A DNA stretch of 64,000 nt from NCBI GenBank assembly GCA_027924585.1, contig BSBM01000871.1, positions 62,001 through 126,000 on the forward strand, in the 5' to 3' direction. Each line of letters begins with the position of its first letter. Positions within the stretch are counted from its first letter, which is position 1. The position numbers and the translations under genes were made by a program. Below, piece by piece: positions 20,524-31,290 of this stretch. Below the pieces are notes generated by a model. The model was not told the DNA's origin. It did not search any database and saw only the letters and a list, made by a program, of their open reading frames with translations. The stretch comes from Larix kaempferi (lineage: Eukaryota > Streptophyta > Pinopsida > Pinales > Pinaceae).

Positions 20524-22127
20524 GCAGGAAGCATGCCTGACGGGGGTTGTTGAGAGTGAGGCCCGGTTGCGATACCGGAATAAGGTTTCCCACTGCCAGG
20601 TGGATTGTACATACTAAACTGAGTAGACACCGCTGGTTGGGAAACTTGTTGGAGCGAGCCAATAGGTTGTCCGCCAGCAGTTAGGTTGGATGGCCCTATA
20701 TGAGGAGGTTGGAGACTGGGAACTGGGTTCCCAACAAAAGGTTTTCCTCCGACTGGTTGGGTTGATGGCCCACCAGTTGGAGGTTGTTGACTAACAGTGG
20801 GGTTTCCAACAAAAGGTTGCCCCCCAATTGGTTGGGTTGATGGTCCACCAGGGAGGGTTTGTATGTTGGAGTTAGGGACCATTGCAGTCGGTTGTCCACC
20901 TCCTGAAATAGTATAAATGGTGGCTGAAGGTGATCCTCCGGTCGAAACGGAAGATCCAGCAGTATGACTAGGTGTTCTTCCGCCGCTAGCCACATATGAT
21001 AGCATGGATTGGCCAACGGCGCCAAAAGTACCGATTTGCAGAGGAGGTCGTCCATATTGGACAGGTGAGGACGGAGAAAAAACTGGGTTATCCCTCATAG
21101 AATGCGCAGCAAACATAGGTGATGACAGCAAATGTGGGGAATTTAGCCCAGGGGTATCGGTGTCGTCCATAACGTGTTCAATGATAGAAGGACCAACGAG
21201 AACTGGGTCCGAGTTCATATCCTGAAAAAGATTTTGGGGATCCGACAGGAACCTAGGTGTAGTAAAGTCCGAAGGTCCTGAGCCGTCTGCAAAGGAGTGA
21301 TGAAATTCTGTGCTAGACGGGACGTTGGGATCCCTATAGTCAGAAGGACGAGAAACAGGGGGGTATCTAGACGCTGTCGAAAGCATTTGCTCTGTGTTGC
21401 GTCTAAATTGTGCCGATGCTAACGGAGAGTTCGCTAGGCTAACCATACTAGATTGGATGGAAGCCATGATTTCGTGTCCCAGTGGGATGTTGGGTAGATG
21501 TAAAGTGCGAGGTACGTTGCTAGAAGAACTTGTCTCCTGAGGATGAACACTGGGTGACGTAGTAATAACAGGCGGAAGTTCCGTCTGGGAAGTAATGAAG
21601 CCATAATCAGGTTCAAAAGGTGTGTCAGGTAGACGAGTATCTTCAACGATCTCAACGTATCTGCCTGGGACTGAAATTAAGCCAGGTATGTCCTGGTCGG
21701 ACCCTTCTGTGGTGCCAATAGATCCGTCTATATCATCGTGGAAAGTGTCTGATGGACGAGAAGTGTTGGCATCCGGTAGAAGGATGACCTCTGGTCTAGT
21801 ACTCTGGGTCATGCTAGGTTCAGCTGCTGTAACTGTGTCCACTGTAACAGATAAATCTGGAATGACAGTGGGTGAGGTGACAGTGGAAGTCTCAGACATG
21901 CTAGTGGTTACAGAAGCTGCAATAGATTCTGAGACTGTGCTGTGTGTGGCAGTTACAGGCGTAACTGAAGATGTTGTACGTATCGGCGGTGGGATGTTGC
22001 CTCGACCAGCACCGCGGCCAGGAGGAGCAGGAATGCATGATGCAGGCGGACCAGAAGTCTGTGGCGGTGGTGGTGGTGGAGGGATTTGACCCTGTTGTCT
22101 TCGTGATCTTCGTGGTAGATCTGACAT
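20433..22127 (-). CDS. Tat-1 Pro/Ser/Thr-rich frame before gag
   Basis: 564 codons from a good ATG at 22127. It starts with a basic stretch (RRSRRQQ), then a polyproline run and long low-complexity Ser/Thr/Val and Gly/Pro/Gln segments; the last third has PTGGPSTQP-type repeats. No known fold is recognisable. It overlaps the gag frame by 91 bases, and the gag frame is -1 relative to it. The overlap has homopolymers where slippage or a sequence indel could join them: G6 at 20491-20496, T5 just downstream, G6 at 20456-20461 and C5 near its stop (minus-strand bases). Because gag has no initiation codon of its own nearby, this is most likely the N-terminal part of the gag precursor, reached by -1 frameshift or separated by one mutation. 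Confidence 0.75.
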   Translation of the reverse strand: MSDLPRRSRRQQGQIPPPPPPPQTSGPPASCIPAPPGRGAGRGNIPPPIRTTSSVTPVTATHSTVSESIAASVTTSMSETSTVTSPTVIPDLSVTVDTVTAAEPSMTQSTRPEVILLPDANTSRPSDTFHDDIDGSIGTTEGSDQDIPGLISVPGRYVEIVEDTRLPDTPFEPDYGFITSQTELPPVITTSPSVHPQETSSSSNVPRTLHLPNIPLGHEIMASIQSSMVSLANSPLASAQFRRNTEQMLSTASRYPPVSRPSDYRDPNVPSSTEFHHSFADGSGPSDFTTPRFLSDPQNLFQDMNSDPVLVGPSIIEHVMDDTDTPGLNSPHLLSSPMFAAHSMRDNPVFSPSSPVQYGRPPLQIGTFGAVGQSMLSYVASGGRTPSHTAGSSVSTGGSPSATIYTISGGGQPTAMVPNSNIQTLPGGPSTQPIGGQPFVGNPTVSQQPPTGGPSTQPVGGKPFVGNPVPSLQPPHIGPSNLTAGGQPIGSLQQVSQPAVSTQFSMYNPPGSGKPYSGIATGPHSQQPPSGMLPAWDHQIPQSGGYSLFGNWNQVGGQSQIPPT

Positions 22128-23910
22128 GATGACAGGAAAATGAAAATCGGGGGCAGTACCGTAAACAAAGAACTCAAAAACTCTAATGCAGCCGAATGTG
22201 CAAAAGAGGAGCTAGAAAAAGCAAGGCTCATAGGCCAAAAAAGCAAGCTCTAAAATCTATACTGAGACCGGTGTCTCAATAAGCGAGCTAATCAACAAAA
22301 ATGGCCAGAATGCCAACAAGCAGTCCCTACAAAGAAAAAATGACCCTCTACAAAGATGAGACGCCAAGCAAACTCCTAACTAAGAGCTGGAGACCTCAAC
22401 AGGCTGTATCCTTCGCAAGGTGATGAAATCCAAGTCGAACAATACAACATGAGAGACCGATATAAGAAGGATATCCCTCTACCGAAAGGGATCCTGGGTA
22501 AAAGAGCCCTAGTAGAATAGATACTAAGCTACCTCGTTCATGACACGTCGGAAAAGGTTTTGGACACTTCAGCCTTCCGAAGAAGACAGCGATCGATGTT
22601 GCCTTAGGGCTAAGTGGAGTGCGGTATTCCACAGAGTCCGTCCGGTTCTCAATCTCGCGGCCGTTTAACCCCTGAAAGTTGGAAACAGTCAGGAGGCCCC
22701 TCCACAAACTAGCTGTGACCGTGTCAATAAGTACTAGAGGATTTTAGTTCCCTAAAGACAACGACTATGTCTTAGATGAAAATGACAAGGGGGAATTATT
22801 TTGATGCCTATCCCCGGTGTCCTACCTAACTACCAAATTCTTTTGATTTCCTCAAGTGAGGTTAAAGTTGGTTTAATTAGGGTGATTAATTTTAGTGGCT
22901 GTCTTTACTCAATCGGGTAGTGGACGTGAGACTTGATGGTGTTATGACGACTCAAACCATGCAAATGAGAATGAATCACAAACAAGCCTTTGTCTTCGAT
23001 GAAATCTAGCTAAGGTAAAGATAGAGGTTCTTCGATCAAATATGCATAACAATTTTCACAAGCAATCAAAGTAAAAGATTTTTCTTTTCTTTTCGGTTTA
23101 TAAACAAAGCCAAACTGAAGTAAATACTCTTTTCAATGCACTGATTTTACAATCTACAATGCTTCTATAATGAGAATTTTTATGGCAAAATTAATGGTTC
23201 ATTTCTCTATGCAAAATACCACTAGACTTTTTCAATTTAAACAACAAAATTTGCTCTCAACCAATGATCTTTTTAATTTACTGAAAATGATAATGACAAT
23301 ATGACTGTAAAACTACAGTTTTCAGTAACAGAAGACAGTGGTGTTGAGTTGGTTGTGGGGAAAAAGTCAAGTCAATGCAATCAAATTGAAAAATGACCAA
23401 TATGTCAAAAGTGCCACTTAATTCAATCAATTAATCAAGCTCACAAACTAGGTGATAAGCAGACCATACAAACTGGAAATTAACCAGAATGCTAACAGGC
23501 AACAGTAAAGACTATCTGAGGCAGAGAGAAACTCAGGAAACCAAGCGAAAATAAAAAAATTTACACACTTGCAGACACTACCGCGATCTATAGCCTGTAT
23601 GAAGCGCGGCACTGTGTAACTACCGCTCTGGTACTAAGACCTAGGACGCGGTACTACCGCGCTGGAAGTGGTTATGAGGGCGCGGTACTGTGGCAAGAGA
23701 GGAAAAAAGCGCAACTGGAAAAGAAAAAATAAAGTTTTCAGGGTTGTTGCTAACCCAGGGGACTCAGTAATTAAACAGGGAGATAAATCCTGCGAGGAGG
23801 GATGAATAAGGGTCAAAAAAGACCAAGATTCAAGCTGGTTTGAGATGCAATAAAAACTCACAATTCAAAGATAAATGACTGTGAATTGAACCAATCAAGC
23901 AGTAATCAAA
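22128..23910 (-). other. Tat-1 5' untranslated leader
   Basis: About 1.8 kb between primer site and first ATG, with no coding frame of note. It contains the GC-rich motif cluster at 23578-23693. A leader this long usually holds packaging and translation signals, but I cannot define them. Confidence 0.6.
23578..23693. repeat. GC-rich motif cluster near the primer-site end
   Basis: Contains AGCGCGGCACTGTG, GACGCGGTACTAC, GGCGCGGTACTGTG and several TACCGC words. It is the third internal or LTR location with the same word family in Tat-1. Confidence 0.6.
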
Positions 23911-23926
23911 CCCAGCGGAGTCGCCA
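23911..23926 (-). other. Tat-1 primer binding site, tRNA-Arg
   Basis: The + strand reads CCCAGCGGAGTCGCCA, identical to what I recall as the 3' end of plant tRNA-Arg(ACG) with its CCA. It lies four bases inside the 5' LTR. tRNA-Arg priming is also known in Ogre/Tat elements. Confidence 0.85.
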
Positions 23927-23930
23927 TTCT

Positions 23931-24910
23931 TGTTATGTGGAATTCTGCCCTACGGATAAGTCAAAATTCCCTTAGGCTAAAGCAGACTTTAACTAACTCT
24001 AGGCTAAGAACAAAACGAAACAAATGCAACCTTGAATCCCTAGATCTAACAAACATCTCAGGATTAAAATGCTGAAGAGAATAGAAGGAGTTTAACTGAC
24101 CTTATGTCCAAACGCTTGTTTTTGGTATTTGCTCCAAGCTCCAAGTCCTCACAAGTAAACCTGTTAAAATGGAACCAAAACACAAGTATGCACTATTCTC
24201 TAACAACCTGAAACATGAGTTAGAATCTAAATCTATGAAAGATACAAATCATATCATTAAAACAAGATTAACACAAATGATTTGGGAAAACAAGACAAGT
24301 TATTCCATTACAACTTGAAGATTACTTACAATGGGTGCTTGATGTCCAAGCCAATCCTCCAACTCCAAGTGTCTTCTCCTCTAGCTATCTCCACAACGCT
24401 GCAAGACCATAAGTTTGGTGCTCTCAAGAGTCCCCCCCTTTTCCAATGGCATGCCTCTCTTTTATAGCGAATGGTGAGGTTAACCAACAAGAGAGATGGG
24501 TGGATCTAAGGAGGGATAAGTGGATCAGGGTTTCTAATCGAAGGAGATAAGTTGAGATCGAATCAAGGAACCCAATCTTCCATTATCTTCGAAAATCCAA
24601 AATCCCACAAGCCAAGGGCAAAAAGCTATTAAAAGGGTACCGCGTTTTGCAAAGTCTGCAGAACGCGGCACTGCCGCGCTTTGAGGAAAAAGCAGAACGC
24701 GGTAGTGTCTAGTACCGCGTTTTGGGAAAATAGCAAGGCGCGGTAGTGTGTAAAAATAAAGTCCAAGGTGGGTCAAAACTTGCCAGGGTGGATTCACCTT
24801 CAAGGTTGACTCATCATCTGTCTCTTCTGGATGGTTTAAAACAGTAGGGAAAGTGTCGTCAACTTGTTTTGTGATGGGGATGCGACACCGTGAAACATAG
24901 AGGTATAACA
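23931..24910 (-). repeat. Tat-1 5' LTR
   Basis: 980 bp, TGTTAT to ATAACA. Differences from the left LTR: C/G twice, plus four C/T or G/A changes at CpG or former CpG positions. Confidence 0.95.
24638..24749. repeat. GC-rich motif cluster in the right LTR
   Basis: Counterpart of 9969-10080. One of the six LTR differences falls here (CCGCGC against CCACGC). Confidence 0.7.
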
Positions 24911-24915
24911 CTCTG
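24911..24915. repeat. Target-site duplication of Tat-1, right copy
   Basis: CTCTG, identical to 9257-9261. Confidence 0.95.
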
Positions 24916-25249
24916 ACATAATCAAAGTTTCATACAATCCAAAAGCCCAAGTGGATTAATTACCTACACCAATTCCAGTTGGTGATTAAGTATTGGAAAT
25001 ATAAATCTAACGCTGCCACTAATTGCCTCAATCAACCACCCATTAGTCACCTTTTGATCGTGATGAGTATGCATGGATATGACATGACCACTTGGCCACA
25101 ACTATATGAGGATGAAAATGACTTCTCAGCAGTCTATCGATAATTATAGACTAACAAGTCGTCGACCTCAGACTCCGACTATTTCCTAAGAGACACCTTG
25201 CTATACAAGCTTGGACAGATTTGTGTACCGACAGGTGAGCACCGAAAAC
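24916..25249 (+). pseudogene. GyB pol, piece 2 of 3 (end of RNase H and linker to integrase)
   Basis: Resumes the frame cut at 9261: after FAL the text reads on to KWINYLHQFQLVIKY and, further on, DTLLYKLGQICVPTGEHRK, the usual linker before the integrase zinc module. In-frame stops are present. It ends at AAAAC (25245-25249), the left duplication of Copia-1, and continues at 32475 with LIWDAHYSKNEGHFG. Together these joins show that two insertions split one gene. Confidence 0.8.
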
Positions 25250-25853
25250 TATTAAATTTTGAGCATTAATTCACAATACTCTAGGATCTTCACTGAGAGA
25301 ATAACATATACAGTATATCAATGCATAACAATCACAATAAGCATGATAGGCATCACAAGAATCAAAAGCATGAGAGACAAGAGACACAAAGTTTTCGTGG
25401 GGAAAACCCTAAGGTGAAAAACCCCACAACTTCGTCATAGATAGAGAGAGCAATGGCTCAACCAAAGTACAACCAAAATACACTGAGATATTCTCCTAGT
25501 AGAAGATGATCTTCCTCCTCACTAGTACACCACTTTCTGAGTGAGAGAAGTGTGAGTTTCCAAATGATCAAAATAGAGATCTCTCGATCTCTATTTATAC
25601 TAACCTGTTTGCCTAGTGACCTTGTGGGGCCGACTTGTCTAGCTAGGTACATTCACAATATAATATATATTTCAGGGCCAACCCCACACATGGTGGTCTA
25701 ATAACCCATAGCCAAGTACACACACTTGTGACACTTGTCAATACGCATGACGACACTTCCTTATAGAGGAATAACACATCTCTTATAAGGGTGCAATAAA
25801 TAAATATGAAATACATAGATGAAATACATTCCGAAATTACACATACATCAACA
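25250..25853 (-). repeat. Copia-1 3' LTR
   Basis: 604 bp, aligned throughout with 31866-32469. The terminal TG on the left has become TA. Confidence 0.9.
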
Positions 25854-25868
25854 CTCCCTCTTAACTCG
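25854..25868 (-). other. Copia-1 polypurine tract
   Basis: The minus strand reads CGAGTTAAGAGGGAG directly before the TGTTGATG start of the LTR. Confidence 0.8.
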
Positions 25869-26092
25869 AAAGGTATTTCTCGACACAGATCTGCTAGACA
25901 AGTCTTCTTCTCAGGATCATCGTCATCATCATCGTCATTGCTGCTGCTATCTCAACCAATCTCTGACTCTACTCGTCATAGGAAATTCTACAGAGCCAGT
26001 CCTTTTTCATACTGGATGTAGGCCCACCACCTGCAGGTCTTCGTCATCACTGGCCATACTGTGGAAATCTCAGGACTTATTACGTGCATCAC

Positions 26093-26696
26093 AAAACCTT
26101 AAAAGAGTCTCTTGACTAGCAAGAACTCTAAAGAGCATCTGAGGCCTTTTTCATCCTGTCCAGATCTCCAGGACTTATTACATGTGACCCCACCACAAAA
26201 CCTCTAAAGAGAATCCCAGGACTGATTACGAGCACAAGGCTCAACCTATCGGATCTCCCAGGGCACAAATTACATATGGTCACCACAAAACCTCGAAAGA
26301 GCATCTTAGGACTGATTACGAGCACAAGGCTCAACCTATCAGATCTCCCAGGGCACAAATTACATGTGGTCATGGAAAAACCTCGAAAGAGAATCCCAGA
26401 ACTGATTACGAGCACCCGGCTCAACCTATCGGATCTCCCAGGGCACAAATTACATGCCATAGGACAAAACCTCGAAAGAGCATATGCCAGATATCCCAGG
26501 GCACAAATTACATGCCATAGGAAAAATCTCGAAATACTATCTGCAGATCTCCAAGGGCACAAATTATAAGTCCTCCCAAGCAAAACCTTGAAAGAGCATT
26601 TGCCAGATGCCCTAGGGTACAAATTACATGCCATAGGCAAAACATCGAAAGACTATCTGCAAATCTCCCAGGGCACAAATTGCATGCTTATCTGCA
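26093..26696. repeat. Copia-1 tandem repeat, 90-bp and 57-59-bp units
   Basis: Three units of about 90 bp (26196, 26286, 26375) share AAAACCTCGAAAGAG, GACTGATTACGAGCACAAGG and CCCAGGGCACAAATTACATG. Four shorter units of 57-59 bp follow, with the middle part deleted. A 170-codon open stretch on the minus strand is only the translated repeat. Confidence 0.85.
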
Positions 26697-26749
26697 CAAC
26701 CTGTTCCACAGCCATAGAGTATCAACCTGATACTCACCATACATCATCC

Positions 26750-27245
26750 TGATGTACACATGATCATCCTGATCATCATCACTGCAACATCCTACTGCAT
26801 GTCATCTGGAGCAACATCCTGAAGCTCGTCATCTATGATCATCTTGATCATACACTGCATCCACCTGATGCATACCAAGTATCTACCTGATACATATCAT
26901 CATACATGATCCACCTAATCATACAATGTATCCACCTGATACAAACAAATACATGATCCATCTGATCATACCTGATATATATCAACATACATGATCTACC
27001 TGATCATACAATGCATCCTCCTGATACAAACACAGATACATGGTCCAAGCATCCAACATGATGCATATACAAAATACATACAAATGATCCAACTGATCAT
27101 ATCCAGCATCCAACATGATGCGTACATACATATACATATAAATGATCCAACTGATCATATCCAGCATCATCCTGATGCATATATACAAAAATGTAAATGA
27201 TCCAATTGATCATACAGAGCAGAAACTAGAACATCATCCTGATGC
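26750..27245. repeat. Copia-1 field of short palindromes
   Basis: At least eight imperfect dyads of the form ATGATC-NNNNN-GATCAT (for example near 26905, 26951, 26989, 27081, 27143 and 27195) alternate with GCATCC...GATGC dyads. Short TATACA spacers lie between. Small ORFs here are repeat artefacts. Confidence 0.75.
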
Positions 27246-27327
27246 TCATCATCCAGTGCTTACATCCACAGCCATGTGAAGGATCCTCCTTCCAACATGC
27301 TTGGAATGGCTTCAGTAAATGTCTCCA

Positions 27328-28750
27328 TCACTTCTTCCTCGAAGTGTCATCGATCTGAAGAACACCAAGCCTCTCTCTGAAGTACTCGAACTTCACTCTG
27401 GCTAATGGCTTCGTCAATACATCTACAATCTGCTCGTCCGTCGAAACATACAGGAGCTTCATATCTCCTCTCTGCACCATATCCCTGATATAGTGATATT
27501 TTATCTCTATGTGTTTTGACCTGTCATGAAACAATGGGTTCTCAGACAGCTTCACACAACTCTAGTTATGATAAAAGATACCAGTAGCATCCAACGGGAG
27601 ATCAAATAACTTAGACAGTAGCTTCCATAGCCATACTGCCTCACAACTAGCTGAACACGCTGCAACATACTCTACCTCAGCTGTACTCAGTGCTACGCAG
27701 GACTACTTCCTGCTAAACCAAGAGATCACACCTGATCCCATACTGAAGCAGCACCCAGATGTGCTCTTCCTATCTACAACACTGCCAGCCCAATCTGAAT
27801 CAACATAACCCTGCAAGTTAAACTTTTGATTCACTTCATACTTGAGCCCATAATACATTGTGCCCTTCAGGTACCTTAGAACATGCTTTACAGCAACCAG
27901 GCGAACACTCCTCGGATCTGTCAGGAGTTGACTCAATGTGTTCACAGCAAAGCAAATATCTGGTCTCGTGTTCGTCAGGTACATCAAGGACCCAATCATC
28001 TGACGATACATAGATATATCAACTGGATCAGATGAAGTATCACATAGAAGCTTCAGGTTCGATGCCATGGGTGTGGCCATGGCTTTGCAATCCATCATCC
28101 CGAATCTCTTCAGGATATCTACTGTGTACTTCCCTTGACCAAGGAAGATCCCACTTGCATTCTGCCACACCTCCATACCTAGGAAGTAATGCATCATTCC
28201 CAAATCTTTCATATCGAACTTAGCAGCAAGCTTCCTCTTAGTATCTACAATTAATATGTCATCTCCTGTTACAAATAAGTCATCCACGTACAGAAGTAGA
28301 ATCACAGGATTCCCTTCCTCAACCTTCTAGTAAAGGTTTGAATCCACTTTACTTTTGATAAAGCCCAAGCTAGATAGGAAATTGTTCATCCTACCATACC
28401 AAGTTCTGGGAGCTTACTTCAAGCCATACAAGGCTTTCTTCAATCTGCACACATATGACTCCCTATCATGTATTTCAAAACCGAGTGGCTACTCCATATA
28501 TACTTCCTCTTCAACTACACCATTCAAGAAAGATGTCTTGAAATCCGTCTGGTGTATCTTCTATTTCATCACTTTTATATTTCTCTATGCTGCCATCTGC
28601 AACATGCTTGATCTAATAGATCCATATGGAAGTCATAACAAACTTCCCTTCAGGTCTTGGGACTACATCCCAAACATCATTCTTCATGATCGACGGATCA
28701 TGGCATTCTCCCCATATCCTAGGAACTTCAATATCTTCAATAGATAATTT
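27328..28750 (-). pseudogene. Copia-1 RT (C-terminal part) and RNase H
   Basis: Reads SIMKNDVWDVVPRPEGK near 28700, then after damage LLYVDDLFVTGDD (the catalytic YVDD, near 28295), MKDLGMMHYFLGMEVWQ, GSLMYLTNTRPDICFAV, and the RNase H with VDSDWAGSVVDRKSTSG. It ends in a LTKPLARVKFEYFRERLGV block and a stop at 27328. This is a typical Ty1/copia C-terminus. Several stops break the region between 28310 and 28600 and again near 27560, 27690 and 28330. The first third of the RT and the integrase are absent. Confidence 0.85.
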
Positions 28751-28786
28751 TGTTGTTGAACAAATGTTATAGTTCTTCTTTTGTAG

Positions 28787-29928
28787 GTGATGGCATATGA
28801 TATTTCCTACAAGACAAGTTAAATTGCATGATTAGAAACATCTCATAGTTTTCAAAACAAATTCTTATACATAAAGAAATATTTCATACAGTCATGCAAT
28901 TATTTTAGCCAATGCTTCAATACAACATTTATCCATATCCTGTAACTTTCTAGATGCCTTCCAATCTCTACCAGAACATTGCTAAGAGTTTGAACTACTC
29001 CCAACATGTCAGCAAAGAGGTTTCGTTCTAGATAAGCAGCAATGGAATGTTGTATAGTGCCATGGGCCACTTACCCATCACATGCATATTAGTAGTATAC
29101 TGTTCATTAATACAATCATTCTAATATGCACAATACATATCCTAAGTCTAGGAACATAAGCATATACATCATTGAACAATTTTATTTAAACAAACAAATA
29201 TGTAAGAAATGGTAATTAAAATACTTATCTTTGTTTGTTTGTTGGGTGGACTCCCTCTGAGTCTTTGTTTCCTTACAAGAGCTGCTGAAGTAGCTTCTTC
29301 TACACCTTTCTGTTGTGGAATGTAAAAGGATGGTCAACTCCCTCTGAATATCTGCATCCTTGGAGAAACTACTAGAGTGTGCTTCTTCTTGAAATTTGCT
29401 TCCTTGCAGGGGCAACTAGAGTGTGCTCCCTCTTGATCTTTGCTTCCTGGATTACCTGTCCTTGAACTTATATTCATCCTTGATCTCTATGCATGCTTAT
29501 TAGTATCACTATTGTGTTATCCTCGAGGTCTCATACATAATCACACATTCATTAGTATAATCTTGATACTATCAAAACACAATAATCTCAAGCATGTAAA
29601 GTCAAAATCATTTCAAACAGAAATAATAAGCAGTCTTATGGTTAGTCATAAACATAATATACCTAAACCCGTGATTACTCAAACCTATGACTCTTATGGT
29701 TAGTCATATCATCAATTAAGGTAAGAAACATAATATGCATAAGCCCTAGATTACTCAAACTTGTAACTTCAAGAGTAATCATTATCAATCATACAAAAGT
29801 ATACGATATATATAACAAAAACATACTTGGTCATCATATTTGCTAGTTATGTCTAGCAATGTGTTCTTGTTCTCTTCAATGACCTGCATAACTCATTAGT
29901 TAACCTTTGCAAAAACAAATTGTACATA
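28787..29928 (-). other. Copia-1 non-coding block in the integrase position, intron-like
   Basis: Lies between the pre-integrase domain and the RT. On the minus strand it begins at a GAG|GTATGT donor-like site and ends at TCTTGTAG|G, an acceptor-like site. Within it, TATGCAG|GTCATTGAAGAG and CAA|GTATGTT could bound a 57-base exon. About 29225-29450 holds a repeated GCAAA...CAAGAGGGAG segment. Stretches at about 28930-29160 and 29640-29830 are clearly homologous, in opposite orientation, to Copia-2 at about 42600-43220. A relic of a captured multi-exon gene is one reading; a shared old insertion is another. Confidence 0.55.
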
Positions 29929-29982
29929 CCTCTATGTGATCCATGACTATGGATGAATCTTTGTCTTCATAGCATGTTCAGG

Positions 29983-31290
29983 TTATCCCTTTAATTTATA
30001 CAATCCTCCCTCTTGCTCTCCAATCACTACTGCATCATCGATTGTTTTACCCTTTGGCCACATTAGGACTTGGCCATGTACAAATGCAACCTTCATGCCT
30101 TTTTCATCCAATGTTGAGATGGAGAGAAGATTCTTCTTGAGCCTAGGTACATAAAGGACTTCTTTCATCTTCAAATATTTTCCAGAATCTAGGTTGTAGG
30201 AGGCTTCACCACTTCCTTTGATTGGGTATTGATAATCATCCCCAAGTTTCACCTTATGGGGTGATTCATGTTCAGATCAGTTTACAAAATATTCCTTAAA
30301 CCCAGTCATGTGTTTGGAAGCCCCACTGTCAATTAACCAATCATTACAACCATGGGAGATAGTAGTTGTGAGAGCAGAGATTAGAACATACTCTTCTTCA
30401 CTTGATGAGTCATCATCACTATCATCACTTTCTTCCCTAGCCTTCTTCTTTGGAGGTTCATCATCTTCGGCAGCATGAGCATGGAACTTTATTTTGCCGC
30501 CCTTCTTCTTCTTGCTGGAGATGTTGTTGTTATCCCTTTTGTTCTTGGGACAATCTGAAGCAAAGTGTCCCTTCTCATTTCAATTGAAGCATCTGAGATC
30601 TTTCTTATCTTTATGATAATGGTGGTGTGAGAATTTCCTGTTATGAGATGATTCCTTCTTGGACTTTCTTTTCCTGGCATGTGTTGTGAGAGCTTGATCT
30701 TCATTTCCCATCTTTTCTTCACGGGCCACAATCCTAGCTTCTTCTTGAGAGCATTCCTCCCACAATCTACTGAAGGAGATCAATTTCTTTCTTGCACAGA
30801 TTCCTTGAATAAAGGAGTCCCATGACCTAGGTAGGCCATTCAGAGTGGTCATAACAATTTCACCATTGTCCACTACTTCATCCACAACTTCAAGTTGTTC
30901 CTTGATCTGAGATACCTTGGAGAAGTAAGATTGAATGGTTTCTCCATTCGACATCTTGACCCCTTTCAATTGATTCCGTAGGGTCATCTTCCGATTTATG
31001 TTCTTCCCTTCAAATAACTTGGTCAAAGAGTCAAACATCTCTTTGGGTGTCTTTAGAGAAGACACATGGGGTATGAGATGGTATTTGATAGAATCAACAA
31101 TGATTCTCTTTTCCTTGACCAAGTTCTTCTTATGCAATACCTTAGCCTCTTCATCATCTGGGATAGGGATGGCTTCTTTTATATATGAGTCCAACTCATT
31201 CTCTTCTAGGATTAACCCAATCCTATACTTCCAAGCTCGAAATTTATTAGCCCCTTCAAGTTTATCGTCTACCATGGTGTGGTGAGACAT
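29983..31290 (-). pseudogene. Copia-1 gag, zinc knuckle, protease and pre-integrase domain
   Basis: ATG at 31290 starts a UBN2-type gag (KFRAWKYRIGLILEENEL, PKEMFDSLTKLFEGKN, RNQLKGVKMSNGETIQSYF). A Lys-rich basic tract precedes the CCHC knuckle. A TGA near 30580 falls on the second Cys codon of the knuckle (CFN-stop-NEKGHFASDC). Then come an acidic Ser/Asp/Glu tract, the aspartic protease with WLIDSGASKHMTG near 30340, a further stop near 30280, and the pre-integrase domain (LYVPRLKKNLLSISTLDEKG, GGLYKLKG) down to 29983. No integrase core follows. The gag frame is otherwise intact, so the decay is moderate. Confidence 0.85.

Larger units (their letters stand above)
9262..24910 (-). mobile_element. 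Tat-1: complete Tat-like Ty3/gypsy retrotransposon, recent insertion
   Basis: Both LTRs are 980 bp, begin TGTTAT and end ATAACA, and are flanked by CTCTG. By eye the LTRs differ at 6 positions (about 0.6%), four of them CpG-type transitions, so the insertion is young. Order on the minus strand: 5' LTR, tRNA-Arg primer site, 1.8-kb leader, a Pro-rich 564-codon frame, gag-protease-RT-RNase H-integrase, a separate archaeal-type RNase H frame, an antisense accessory gene, a stem-loop series, polypurine tract, 3' LTR. Despite its youth there are in-frame stops in the integrase tail, the second RNase H and the accessory gene, so this copy probably is not autonomous. It is inserted in the RNase H of GyB. 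Confidence 0.95.

Noticed and set aside
21622-22089. 155-codon frame opposite the Pro-rich frame
   Set aside because: A shadow of the low-complexity coding sequence on the other strand.
23911-23926. tRNA-Arg gene fragment
   Set aside because: Only the 3' 16 bases match tRNA-Arg and they sit beside an LTR, so this is a primer binding site.
26128-26640. 170-codon open frame on the minus strand
   Set aside because: It is a translated tandem repeat with no family motif. The frame stays open because the unit length is divisible by three.
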